64,000 nucleotides of DNA from positions 8,357,160 to 8,421,159 of the forward strand of contig NC_092465.1 in the NCBI RefSeq assembly GCF_047495875.1, in the 5' to 3' direction. The notes under the pieces were generated by a model. It had not been told where the DNA came from. It saw only the letters and a list, made by a program, of their open reading frames with translations, and ran no database searches. The position numbers were made by a program, and so were the translations under genes. Shown here one piece after another: positions 40,431 through 52,530 of the stretch (within the stretch, counting starts at the first letter, position 1; every line of letters starts with the position of its first letter). Origin of the DNA: Pithys albifrons albifrons (taxonomy: Eukaryota; Chordata; Aves; Passeriformes; Thamnophilidae).

Positions 40431-42640
40431 ATGAACTCCCATACATGGACATTCCACTATACCATTAAGTTAAATTCTGATACAGATGTTGGTGTGTGAT
40501 ACAGAGATATCACATCTACGAAGCAGGGGTATTGCCACCAAAGCTTTAAAGTAACATTCTAGAGGTCTTGAAATATTTTATACTGGATGAGTAAGAAAAA
40601 AATGTATAGCCTAAATATGTGTAAAGGGAGCACTAAACAATAATTGGAGAAGGATAATAATAGGAGTGTGGAAGGTAGAAGTTTCTGGGGAAAGTAGAAG
40701 CACAAGAAACTGAAATAGGAGGAGGGGTAAAACTAAAGGGAAAAAACCAAAACCAACAATTAAGTGAACTCCACAACAGTGAAAATTTCTTTTAACTGGT
40801 TTTAACTGTGATGTATTATTTCACTTAAAACCATCAATCTGAAACTATGAAAAAAGAATATTTTAAAGTTTTTAACATATTTCAAATGCATTCTTGAAAC
40901 ACTGGCCTAGACTGTGTTGCGGGTAACTTCCATGTGTCTGCTCTGCACCATATTTTTGGAAGACTATGAATAAGGCACTAATTTAAATGTTATAGTAGTT
41001 AAAACCCAGAAAAATAATAAACTCAACATGTTACAGTAGGTGAAAGATTAGAGAAAAGATGAAGAGAGTAACCAGTACATCAGTAACTCAGAACTAGGCT
41101 TTAAGAAAACAGAAGAAATAAAAAGGAGCTGATACTTGGGAGTCCTTACTGAGGATGCAGAACCGAAACCAAGCCTAAAGATTCTTTTAAACACACTCAT
41201 GGCTGGTATTTCTGATGAGCAAAACACACAAAAAATGGAAAGAAAAAAATCCTCAGTGCAAAATACTGACATTGAAAAGGAAACTTGAAAATATATTGCT
41301 CATTGGAATTTTATGTTCCATTTTAAGCATCCATATGGAAAGGTGGAAGAAAAGCCAGTTCTTTCCATGCAAAATTATGTTTTATCAATATTTGAATGTG
41401 GATGAAAGAACAAAGCTGGAAAGGTGAAAGGCAAAACTCTGTTTAAATGCTCTGTGTCCTCTTGCCTCCATTTGGCTTTTACCATTGCAGTCTATGGTGA
41501 CAGTGAGAGGAACAGTCATTGCTTGTCCATAGGGTCATCACATCATGCATCACTGTCAGCAGAAGAATTAAAACTCTTACCATGTGAGGTCTTTCAGAAA
41601 AAGCTAGAAATGCAGTGTTTCATGTGGCTAGATGTAATTATACAGTCAGTGGGGTTTTGGTTGGGTGAGGAATGAAAGATTAGATACAGGATCACTGATG
41701 TCTGAAAAAGTGAAGTGATGCCAATGGCAGCAGCGTAGGAAAAACGAATGGCAGTTTGTGAATTAAGCTGGGAAGACACTGTGCAAGTGTTTAAAAACAT
41801 TTTTTGGCTCAGATTTTTGTAACAGGGGGAAATATAACTAATTTAAGGATTACAGCAATTTCTCTAGTAAAAATGTTTTCTAGTTGCATAGACCTGATGG
41901 TTTTCACAGGGATTTCAAGTCTTGATGTGGCCAGGTAAAGCTAGAGGGTAATATGGAAATTACCTACCCTTTTCCCATGAGTTCTGCCTTGCTTCTGTTG
42001 GAGTTTGGAAAGGGATAAGGGTATGTATGGAGTGCAGCACAGTGTTGAATTACCCCATGGCATGACTAGCTGATACTGTGCAGTGGTGCAGAGGGAAACT
42101 AGCCCTGCTCTGCATCCCTGGACTGTGCCTAATTAGGCAGCTCTATTTCTCCCTGTTTCAGAGCTTATTCGTCCAGAGCTACATTTCTTAAGAGATCAAG
42201 CCCACCTGGATGACAGAGGCACAGCATTTAGGTCTGTCCTCCTGAACAAAGGCTGGAAAATGTGGATACACAGACATGACAGCAGAACAATCATCCTCCA
42301 GATTTTTGATGAAATACACCCAAGTTTTTAAAACCCCGTGTGTTTCTAATATCATATTTCCCCAACACTTTCAAACTGAAAAATATGTTCTCCCAAGAAG
42401 AGAACAAGCCCTTGGGGTCAGTCTTCACAAACTTCTTTTTAATGAATAAATGTATCTAATCTCAGTAGTGAATGTCCCAGTAGACAATCTCTCAGGAGCT
42501 TGAGTGGCATATATCTCACCTCCTACAGCAGGGACTGAAACTTTCTTTTAAACCCATCACCAGCTAATCTAATCTCCTCAGTCATGGAGTCAGGCATCTG
42601 TTGGTTGATGAAATACCTTAGACATGGTTGTGGGGAAAAA

Positions 42641-42740
42641 TTAAAATCTCTCTTTTTTTTAGTGACCCACAAATCATGAGCTTACTTGCCACATTGGGCA
42701 GTACGGAGTCAGGTGATTTTCCTTTTTTTTTTTTTTTATT
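42641..42740 (+). repeat. Poly(T) tracts
   Basis: T runs near 42651-42660 and 42722-42739. They could mark tails of antisense retrocopies, but no matching gene body was recognised next to them. Confidence 0.6.
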
Positions 42741-44934
42741 GCCTGCTTGTAATCTAGAAGGGTTGCTTCTGTGCATACAAGTAGGCAGTTTCTGAATTAA
42801 TTGCCAAAGTTGTGCTTGTCTTTACAAAAAGAAAAAATTTCCCAAACCAGTACTCTAGGTAATTTTATACTTTTTAAGTCACTTAAATCTCTCTGTAGTT
42901 TTACTAGAACTAAACATCTATTTCATCAAAGGCTTAATTGTAAATCCAACTTAAATGAGCTAATTATGTTTTTATATAATTTAAAGAAATCAGCATTGTT
43001 ATCAATTTGGCAATGAGCACGTGATTTCTGCTGGCCTAATTTTCAGTTTCTTATTTCTCAAGGGAAAATTTAAAAAGTATGAAGCAGCTTTATGCTCCTT
43101 TCACCAAGAAAAATGCCATTATACTGACAAAAAGAAAACTATTTTGCCAAAACCATTACCTTCAATCTAAAAAAACATAGCTTTTTGCCATTGCATGTAT
43201 AACATGTGTCTGAGGCATTTCTGGAGGCAAACAGAATTCTGCAGGTGAGTGGAAGCTGAATGAACAAGGTCATCTTCAGTAGGATTTAAATGCTTTTAAA
43301 TCCCAAATCCACAACACTCTGTGCTTGGATATAGAATATGCAAGTAGTTGCCTTGAACTGCCAATAGTTTGCAGGTGTCTGCATGAGGTGCCTCATTACT
43401 TGTGAAGTGGCATAATCAGGGACTGAAAATTCTCACTAAATGTAGGAAATGGTAGGCACTGCATGCCCTGAGAATGAATTTGGAAAGTTGCCTGGTTACA
43501 TATTGCTGAAAACTGAGGTAGTGAGCAATAATTAATATGCTTCTAGAAAGAAGAGACATTTCGTATCTAAAAATGTTTTCAGTGAAGAGCCAAGAAAAGG
43601 GAATGTTATTCATAGATTAACATTAACACAGTTTCTGCTTAAAGATGGTGAACTCATAAAAGCTGGTTTGGACACAGTAGAAATATCTTCTGAATGCATT
43701 TTAGATGCAGAAGGATGCTTTTAGGTACTTTTCTTTCTCTTCTTTCCTCAAGTCTGCAGATTTATCTTCTGATACTGTCATGTTGCAGCATCAAACTAAT
43801 ACAGTTTATCTTCAAAACCAAGTTTTTTACTTTGATTTCTTTGGATAGCTTGGTTCTAATTATACTACCTAGGAATCCAAGTTTAATCTGTATATCAAAA
43901 CATAGTACCTTTTCACTTTATTAGAAGCTTTTTTTTTTTTTTGGAATTACTCCTCAACTGCACTAAATGTATTAATTTGTGACTTCTGGTTTGGGTACCT
44001 TAAGCCCCTGTTGAATTCATTAGTTTAGCAGTGGGATTAGGTTAAGCAGAACAGGATGCTTAAGAAATAAAATGAGGGAAAGCCTTCCTTTGAATAGTGG
44101 ATAGAACTTGTTCTGGATAGCTACTCATTTATTTGTTTTTATCTTGCACCTTTGTGGTTCAGTTATTTTTTTTTCTGTCCTACTTTTTCTATTCTTATCT
44201 GAATTTTTCAGTTCTCCCTTTTTCTCTCATTCTGCAAATAGATATCTTGAGATTAATTTTAAATTATTTCCTTCAGTGCCCTTTAAAGCACATTCTTATC
44301 TTTGTCATGCATTAGGTGATTAAATTATTTCTGACATCAACATTACCCATTGATTAAATTACAGCCTTGAATTCAATTGGGTGTCATGTAGTCTTGGGTA
44401 GATGTAAAGCATTATTAGTTTTATAATGCTACCTTATGTTTCATTTTGCCCTCTGCTAAGAACTTTCTCATAAGAAAGATTTTTGCTTTAGTGCAAGTTG
44501 TCTTGCAAACTATGTGGTAAAAGAAAAGCAATAGGGACATAGTGCACACCTATTCTTTTTCTTGGGTGTTATCTTTGAGGCTTAACCTAGTGATGGTCTC
44601 CCTTAAGATCATTCCTTAAGTACATACAAACCAGAGTCTTCCTTCATCCTCTGTAAAGGAATTGGTTATCCTTGAGCTTGGTGCTTGTAGTGCTGATAAA
44701 AAACTCATCAGCTTCTTAATTAGTATTTAGTGTTTAAGCCAGATTCATCTGTTGCCACCCTACCGATTCCAGTTAAGTAGACTAAGACTTATTTGATTTC
44801 TTCTTTTGTGAAAATTAGATCAGTGGTTTAAATCAAATCTTTTTTGTGAATGGGAAATTCTTAAATCAATTGTAAGAAAATGTAGAAGAAATATTTCATC
44901 TTGCAAACTCACTTTTATTATTACTTCATTGTAG

Positions 44935-45009
44935 GTAACGTTCAAAGCATCAAGATACTCTGTTTCACCAGACTTAAGATTTGTTCTTTTTGCATATGAA
45001 GTTAAACAG
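44935..45009 (+). CDS. DPP10: DPP10 internal exon B (beta-propeller, following exon A)
   Basis: Internal coding exon of 75 nt (25 codons), phase 0 at both ends. The acceptor is TTCATTGTAG (ends 44934) and the donor is GTAAGT at 45010. It reads VTFKASRYSVSPDLRF then VLFAYEVKQ. Joined to exon A it gives ...ENTTF-VTFKASRYSVSPDL..., collinear with recalled human DPP10 residues about 123-147. Visible differences from the human protein as I remember it are conservative (H to Y after ASR, K-Y to R-F after PDL, L to F, D to E before VKQ). The segment forms early propeller strands in the extracellular domain. The reading frame is intact and there is no sign of a pseudogene. The acceptor pyrimidine tract is interrupted by A residues and looks weaker than that of exon A; a possible branch A lies near 44911. 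The next expected exon (IFHYSY...) was not found downstream. Confidence 0.93.
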
Positions 45010-48000
45010 GTAAGTCAACTATTCATAATCAAAGAGCCTATCAATTAAAACTCTGAAACCCCTGTTGTTTTCTATGTTTCATCTGTGATCCTACATAATA
45101 TAATAGGATTAATGTACTAAATTTCTTGTCCCCGAACCTTCTGATGCAATGATGGGGAAGTCTGTATTTAAGTGTGGAAGCATTGCAAGGCTCTCAGGGA
45201 GGTGAATGGCTGTGGCTCCTTTGAAGGGCCGTGATGGTTTTTGCAATAGAGGTTTCATGACCCTTAAACTGCTCTGTTATTTGCTGTTTATGTGAAAGCC
45301 CACCTTTTGATGTTCCTTCTGTTCTAAATAGCTGTACAGGTCATTTATGGACTATTTTATTGTTGGTTTCAGTAGTCTGAAGCATGATAGTGTGAAAGTC
45401 TACATAATGCAATGTATTCTTTGTTTCTTATAGTACTTAAGAGATTTTGGAGGCTATTAAGTTGTCAAAAAGAGTTTTGATCAATAGTACCAGGTAGAGT
45501 TTACTTAAGTGAATGTTTGAACGTACACACACAAAATATTTTATGAATTTCCTCTGTGCATGTTGGTGTTTGTATGAAAAGTGCTATTAAAATATGTACT
45601 GTTCATGAAAGAATAGTTCTAGACTGATGGACTCAGTGATTATTCAAACAAGTTTGGTTGTTTTGTTTGTTATAAAGGTGTTTATGTAAAGGGATTTGTT
45701 AACTTTGTGTTAGATTCAAGTAGAGTTTTCATGTACCAATTTTAGTGGATTTGTTCATTTCACTGTTTTTCTGATTATGGGCTCCAGTCTGATTCTTGTC
45801 TGAAAAATACTTTTTGCTATTTCCCTTTTTGATTGCTTCTTATTTTGTGAAAGAGTTTAATAATCCTTCATAATTACTTAAATACCTCATTTGTTCCATT
45901 GAAAAATTCATTTTGGATTTTTTTTGTTTGAGATTTTCTCAGAAATAGGAAAAAATCATGTAAGCCAATTCATTCAGAAGTTGCAAAAAATACTATTGTG
46001 AATATATGATAAAAAGTCTTTTTTTTTTCCTCTAAATGTTCTGACTCTTGGGATATTTTTTTAGCTAGTAAGGCACTTCTGTTTGCTCCAAATCTGTTGG
46101 AGAAAGGGTATGCAACGCCTTGGGAAGCCTCTATATTTTTTCATAACTAATGCTTCCAAATAACAGAAAGGATTAAGTTAGTGTTCCTACTTCTTGGGGC
46201 TGCTCAATTAATTTTTTATCAGTCAGAGCCAGACTTACTGGGTATGGATGAAAGGAAATCCACCTGTATACCTTACAATTCTTCCCTCACCTGTCAACTA
46301 TAACACATTATTTGTTTATTTATTGTCAATGATCATTCATTAATTATGAAATTAAATTTATTAACTATAAAATTAAAAACCAATACTGAACAGTATAACT
46401 TAATTGTAGAGCTGCAAATTAGCTTCATTAGGCCATATTCTTTCTTCATATCTCTTTTCAGTGTAACTTTTTTGTAAAACTGGTGAGCTTCTTGTTGTCT
46501 GTCATGTGTTACAACACATGTTTGACTCTAATAATATCCAGTTGAAGGAACTGTAACTTATTGTAAGCATTGATTTGATCTTATCATCTGCTACTAATTG
46601 CCACAGAACTCTGGACTTTATTACCTATGTTTGTCACTTATTTTCCCTTCTTTTTTAAGATTTAGATATATAATTGCCCTGCAATGTATTTGATGGGATT
46701 TCTGCTTCTGCAGACTGTCAAGAGTTTGAGATTTTAAAATTATAACGGTTGTTTACATATACCAGACTGCATTCTTTGTAAGATACAATAATACAGCTGG
46801 AACAGATTTATTAATCAACAGTTTTATAAATAAGAGTGTTTCAGCTGAGCAGATTGGAGGAAAATAGAGACAAATGCTTCTTCAAGACATTTTGTCATGA
46901 AATTGTAATTAGAAACAAGGTTATTTTGATGTTTGGATTAAAAATAAATGTTGAGTTAAATTAAATAGTTGAATATTTATTTTACTGTTGTCAGCATTTT
47001 CTTTAATCTATTTTATGCTTGGAATGGCAAACTTTAATTAAATTTGCAGTTGTTTCAGCACAATTAAGAATGTCCTCTATGCACCATGGAACATAAATCT
47101 GCATGAAAATAAGCCATCTTTGAATACAAAAGTAATAATTGAATGAATCATTTAAATTGTGCTCAATAGAAGGAAGAAAAACAGTTCATGTGGCATAGCA
47201 GCTGTTTTGGTATAGCTCTATAAAGATGATATGGAAGAGAATTCTTTTGTTAAGGAATTCAAGGTGGTGTAACTTGGTTTCTGGACATGGGATTCCCTTC
47301 ATGTCCATCACAGCAGGACACAGGCTGGGATTATTGGCACAATCCTGTGGCTGGCTGGTGGTTTCTGTTGTAACAGAAGGCTGTGGCAATCGGGGAGCTA
47401 CTTTCAGTGTGTTTGCTGCAGTACTTCATAGTTCTCCACACTCCTGAAATGCTTTCATCAGTTCTCCAAGTGTTTTGGCTTTGCCAAAACATCCCTGGAT
47501 CAGCATGTGTGGTTGGAATGGTCCTTGTTTGCGTCGCTCACCAGTTTGGGTGACATCACTGAAGGTGGCTCATTTGGCCAGGCAGCAGAGCAATAAGTGG
47601 AAACTAATTTGGGAAATGAACACACGTTCTTGCTGGATGTTGTGCCATCCTGGTTCTTGTGGGAAACACAGCACCAGGGAAAGTGTTACACGCACTGTAT
47701 GCAGAGAGGGCGCAGGTTTGATTGCTGCATCTTATTTTGCTTTGAAAATTGTCAAGGATTGAGCAAGAATGTGACACTGAGACACAGACTGTCTAAGCCA
47801 TTCAAGAGGAAAGGTTATCTCGTGATTGCTTTCGATAAGGACTGTGTTAAAATGTCATTTTAATTTTTTTGCACTCTTCTAGTGGTGTTCACAACTACCA
47901 AAACCTGATTTATAGTTTTGATTAGAAAATGGAAATTAGACACTCTGCTCTTGAATTCATGGTAAAGAATGGTGGAGAAGTTTGCAGAACAGTGAGCACT

Positions 48001-49189
48001 GAGGTCCTAAGAAGTATTTTTACCATTGGGAAATTTCAGTGTTCTTTAGCAGAAGGTTATACCTTGCAAATTGTTAATGGATTCCAAGTAAAATGAAAGG
48101 AGGCTTTATTCCAGATATTAGTGAGTTTTTTGCTCAGACATCATAGGCATTTTCTCCCCATGCTCTTGCTAGAGTACAAAGTGCCACAGAAGAGCAAAGG
48201 AAGAAGTAAATGAGATCAAATCCTCTTTTTCCTCATTTGATTTAATAGTCCCTTCCTTGTGATTTTATGCTGTGGCGGTTTTTTGCCCTACAAACTGTAC
48301 TTTCTTTCTCCATGCTTTCAAATCTATTTTGAATACCAAGTTTCAGAATTTTTTCCAACTTTATTCTCTTTTCTATTAATAATGCATAATTTCTGTTTTC
48401 AAGTAATTCGACAAGATTAATTATTGTGGGAGTTTTCTTAGCTCTTGGTTTGGAAATGTGCTTAAAAAGAGATTAAAGTTCAGCTCTAATTTAGGAGCAT
48501 AAGCATTTATATATTCTCTAAAAAAAGAAATATTTTCCTGAATTAGGACTTCAGACAGTAATCTCTTTTTTAGATAGAGAATTTTAATAAAACAATGAAT
48601 TTAACTTAAAGCACCATGAAAATAGCTTCTAATAATTCTCATGGTAAGATCAGGATGAAGGATAGGTAGGAAATCAGACAGGTAGGAGGAAAATCATTTT
48701 AGGTCTTAGTATCACTCATTCAGTAGGAGCGAAAAGTATTTCAAAAGTGTATCTGGATATTTTTGGTTTAACATATTGAAGTAACAACAAGAGTCCAACA
48801 TAATGTGTGAAGCAAAGAAACCCCAAGCTACTTGTCTGCTGTGTGCTGATCACTTTGCTGCTGTAAGACCTGCTTTTAGAGGGTAATTACAGGGAGTGCT
48901 GACCAGAGTCCACAGCAAATGAAGGACCAATGGCAGTTAATGGCATTCTCATGAGGCTTTTAAAGCTTGCCTGGGATACTGCCTTATTTGAGTGCACTAA
49001 AAGGATCTTCAGGAGTTAGAAGAACCCATGAGAGAGGAAATTCAATGGAAACTTAAATTGTGATTATCTGTTCTGCATTAGAAGATTATCTCTCTACCAG
49101 TTAGGTGGAAACTAAATTGTCAGTAAACCTCATGGTTAGTGAAATTAATGATTGGATTTTTGTTCAGCAAAAGTTAAAGGATAGAGAAA

Positions 49190-49594
49190 TGTGGGGATGA
49201 GAGTGTGTATCTCTTAAGGTCTGAGGTGGTTGACCCCAACACCGGGCTGCGGTTCTAGACTTGGGCTCTAGGCTGTGGTTCCGGGCTGTGGTTCTAGGCT
49301 GTCTGGATCTCATAAGGTCTGAGGTGACTGATGAACGCATCCTTAAGGACCAGAGAGCCACCTATATAATGTGGATGCCTTGTGGCCAGTAGAATCTCTC
49401 CATGTATGTGAGGTGAACTACTGACCAATAGTGTACTGGCATGTTATATGTAGGAGTAGATAAAAGTGAAGCTGTTACTAAAAATAAAGTCCTTTGTCTT
49501 CGGTGAGCCTTCTGATCACGCTGCAGGCTGAGAGTCTCTGCCTCCTTGACCACCGCAAAGTTGATCTGCATTGCCCCAAGAAAGGGCGACCCCA
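49190..49594 (+). mobile_element. Solo LTR-like insertion of an endogenous retrovirus, 405 bp
   Basis: The block begins TG (49190) and ends CA (49594) and is bounded by a direct repeat: ATAGAGAAA at 49181-49189 and again at 49595-49603 (10 bp if the next T is counted). Inside, in LTR order, are a TATATAA (49363-49369), a CCAAT box (49425-49429), a TAAAAG TATA-like site (49461-49466), an AATAAA (49483-49488) followed by a T/G-rich stretch, and a more GC-rich U5-like tail. Its base composition differs from the surrounding AT-rich intron. No internal gag-pol-env sequence follows, so this looks like a solo LTR left by recombination. The family was not identified. Confidence 0.72.
49201..49335 (+). 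repeat. Internal duplications in the U3 part of the solo LTR
   Basis: The motif TAAGGTCTGAGGTG occurs at 49215-49228 and at 49313-49326, each preceded by ATCTC and followed two bases later by TGA. Between them is a short minisatellite-like array built on GGCTGTGGTTCTAG variants (about 49245-49303). Such repeats are common in retroviral U3 enhancers; their function here is inferred. Confidence 0.7.
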
Positions 49595-52383
49595 ATAGAG
49601 AAATTCCCTGACATTATGTCTTATTTTTAATCATGACACTGGCTTTAAATTGTGCAGGTGTTTTAAACAAGATAGTTAATACAGGGCTTATGAAAGTCTG
49701 AATTTGAGAAGCATTATCTGGAGTAGCAGCTACAGGTTGGAGACTTACATGACAAAGATGAAATGAAATCTGTCTTCTAACACATGGAAACAATATTTTC
49801 CCAACAAGATTATTTCATACAAGAGAATAACAAAAGACTTTTTAAACCGGCAGTGCTCTGGCCAACAATATTTTATGTAGCACTCTATGAAGTAAAGATC
49901 TGATATAAAATTCGTGCTACCAATATTTTCCTCCAGAAATGCATGGTGCTTTAGATAAATCTGTTTTTCATGTGTATTTCTGTAGGTCCTCAGGGTAATC
50001 TTTCCTTTGGTCATTGTGAGATGAGTCCAGAGGCAAACATGCAGGTGCATACTCCTGAACTTATGAGACTTTAAATAAAAGTCCCAGACATGACTTTCCC
50101 ATCCATCTTTATCTCTTGTCAAGAACACGAGAGTATTTTTTATCAGCTTTAGGGCAGTGAGGAAAAAAAAAAAGGGTGTTTTAAGTGAGTTACACCCCCA
50201 ACATTTGAAGGTATTTCTTGCAAATATATTTTGTGATATATTTTATTCCTCTCTTAAGTATGACAAGATTAAGTGCTGAAAGGGTCAGATATTAAGGTGT
50301 TGCTTCTTTTCAAGTAACTTACCAAGGTTTTCTGTTCCATTTTATACTTACAGGATTGCCATTCAACCTCAATTTTTATAAGTAAAAAAAATAAGTAATT
50401 CTAATGTAGATAGAAGATGTTTTTTTTCACTTGTTCAATTGCCAGAGATGCAAAATCAGAATTCGTTTCAAGTCCTTGTTCAAAGCCAGTATTGAGAAAA
50501 GAAGATTGTATTCTATTGTTCAGTAAAATTCTAGGGCATTTAGGTTTTCAAACAAAATGTTTATTGACAGAAAAAGTATTTACTTGCAATAATATTGTCA
50601 TTCCTATCAAGTATGAGTACTGTAATTTCAGGAGGACTTAGCTGGTGTCCAGCTGAGTTTCTGAGATCTAGCAGTTTAGAAACTCAGTCTTAACACACTC
50701 TGGTTTTCATGTGGTTGTATTCCTACACAACATAATAATCCCTGGGAACTGGAATCCCACTGTGCTAATGCTATAGAAACAGGCAATATTACACTGTTTA
50801 AGTCAGCAGCTCCATTAATCTATGAACGATTTATTTCATTCAGTGTAAGTTTGAGCTTCTGCTGTGAAACTTCCAACCCTTTGACGTCCTTTCTCTTCCT
50901 TTCTGTTGCATTGATGATATGCAGAAATGTCCCAAAAATGTCCATTGTAGGTGGAGAATTGGGGTATCACAGCCCATGGACAAAAAAGAGCTGTGTTTCA
51001 AAGGTTTGTTGATTCCACATATCTCATGTGTGTACTAATGATGTTGCCAGAAATAGTGTGTAAACTGAAAGCTGGTTATACAATGATATGGGTTATTAAT
51101 GATATTTTTAGCAAATATAGTGATTCAGCAATGCTGAATGCAAAAAAATAGAGGGTTGCTTTTATAAAACAAAACCAACTAAGGACAGCCTGAATAAATA
51201 ACAGGGCAAGGACTTTTAGGAGTCCTGATTGGAGACTGTATTAGCAGCTGTTTAAAGCTGGAAAAGCTGAGCAGAGTTTTAATTCGGATCGAAATCTGCC
51301 AGAGTTCACCACAAACATCTAGAGTCAACAGATACACCCACCTGTTTTTAACAGTTCTTTGTTCCATGCTCCAAGAAATAATAGTTCCCTTCCTTACTAC
51401 CAAAAGAATATGCACTAAAAGAATATTTTACACATCTCTCAGTTTTGACAGGTTTTACCCTGAGTATGAATCATTGTTAGTTCACTGCTACACTTATTGA
51501 TTTCTCAAACACAAGAGCTGGCTCACAACAAATGAATAAATGACTTCTGAGGAACAAAATCACTTCATGGATCTGACTGACCCATTGTATTAAAACATTT
51601 TACTGAAATGCCATGTATGTCGTATATGATGCAGATATCTGCATGTTCCATAGTGACTTATTGCAGGACTAACTTAAGAACATACTCTTTCTGTTACTTA
51701 AAGAATAACCCTCTAAGCAAATGCCAGTTCATGTGTTCAATACACTTAGAAAATCCATTTTAAACAATGAGGGTTTTTTGCTTTTATTTCATTTTTCATA
51801 ATACCATCTATCTGATATTCAATAATAACATATCTTACTGAGAAATGTGATATGCATTATAGCATTCTCATTAAACTTTTAAATATGATACCATTAGTAT
51901 TGATGAATGTAATCCCAAATGGTCACTTAATCTTAAAATAGTCATTGATCACACGTTCAGAATTTTAGTCTTGCAGCCAAAATAGTATATATTGTTAGTG
52001 GTCATGAATTTTATATCAATAGCAATTAACATCTTTCTTTGGCTGCAGTTTTATGAATTACAAACTAGGAATGACTTAGTGAGTTTCTGATTTTTTGGTT
52101 TTTTTTTTCTTTTTTTTTCCTAAATGCAGCAACATGTGCTAGAAAATCTCTTTAGATGAGTTTTATATATGAAATAAAATGCTTAAGCACATCTAGAAGC
52201 CCAAAGTTCCCATATTTTAAAATATTTTTGTTGTAATTTATAATAGAAATTAAGAGATAGCGTAATTCTGCAGTATTGACTGATGGTGCTGGTTTGTGGT
52301 TTAAGTTTTTTCTAATATCTTCAAAAAAACCTGAACCAAATATCTTTGAAGAGTTGCCATGATGTTTTTCACATGCTAAATAT

Positions 52384-52530
52384 ATCACAGAATGGTTTGA
52401 GTTGAAAGGGACCTTAAAGATCAGCTTGTTCCAACCCCCTGCCATGGGCAGAGACACCTTCCACTAGACCAGGTTGCTCAGGACCCAATTAATATGATCT
52501 TGAACAATTCCAGGGATAGTGTGAGGATGG
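52384..52530 (-). mobile_element. CR1 LINE 3' fragment (antisense)
   Basis: The + strand reads CACAGAATGGTTTGAGTTG, then AAGGGACCTTAAAGATCA, then CCAACCCCCTGCCATGGGCA and ACACCTTCCACTAGACCAGG. This is the reverse complement of the conserved 3' end of avian CR1 retrotransposons. The match weakens after about 52500 (TTGAACAATTCCAGGGATAG) but is still recognisable. It is 5'-truncated, as is usual for CR1, and keeps no coding sequence. Confidence 0.9.

Larger units (their letters stand above)
34041..44934 (+). other. DPP10: DPP10 intron between exons A and B
   Basis: Complete phase-0 intron of 10,894 nt with GT...AG ends (GTAAGT / TTGTAG). It is AT-rich and mostly unique sequence. The notable insertion is an LTR-like block with possible retroviral internal remnant at about 39.6-40.4 kb in antisense orientation. 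Long poly(T) runs occur near 42722-42739 and 43927-43942. No additional coding exon was recognised. Confidence 0.88.
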
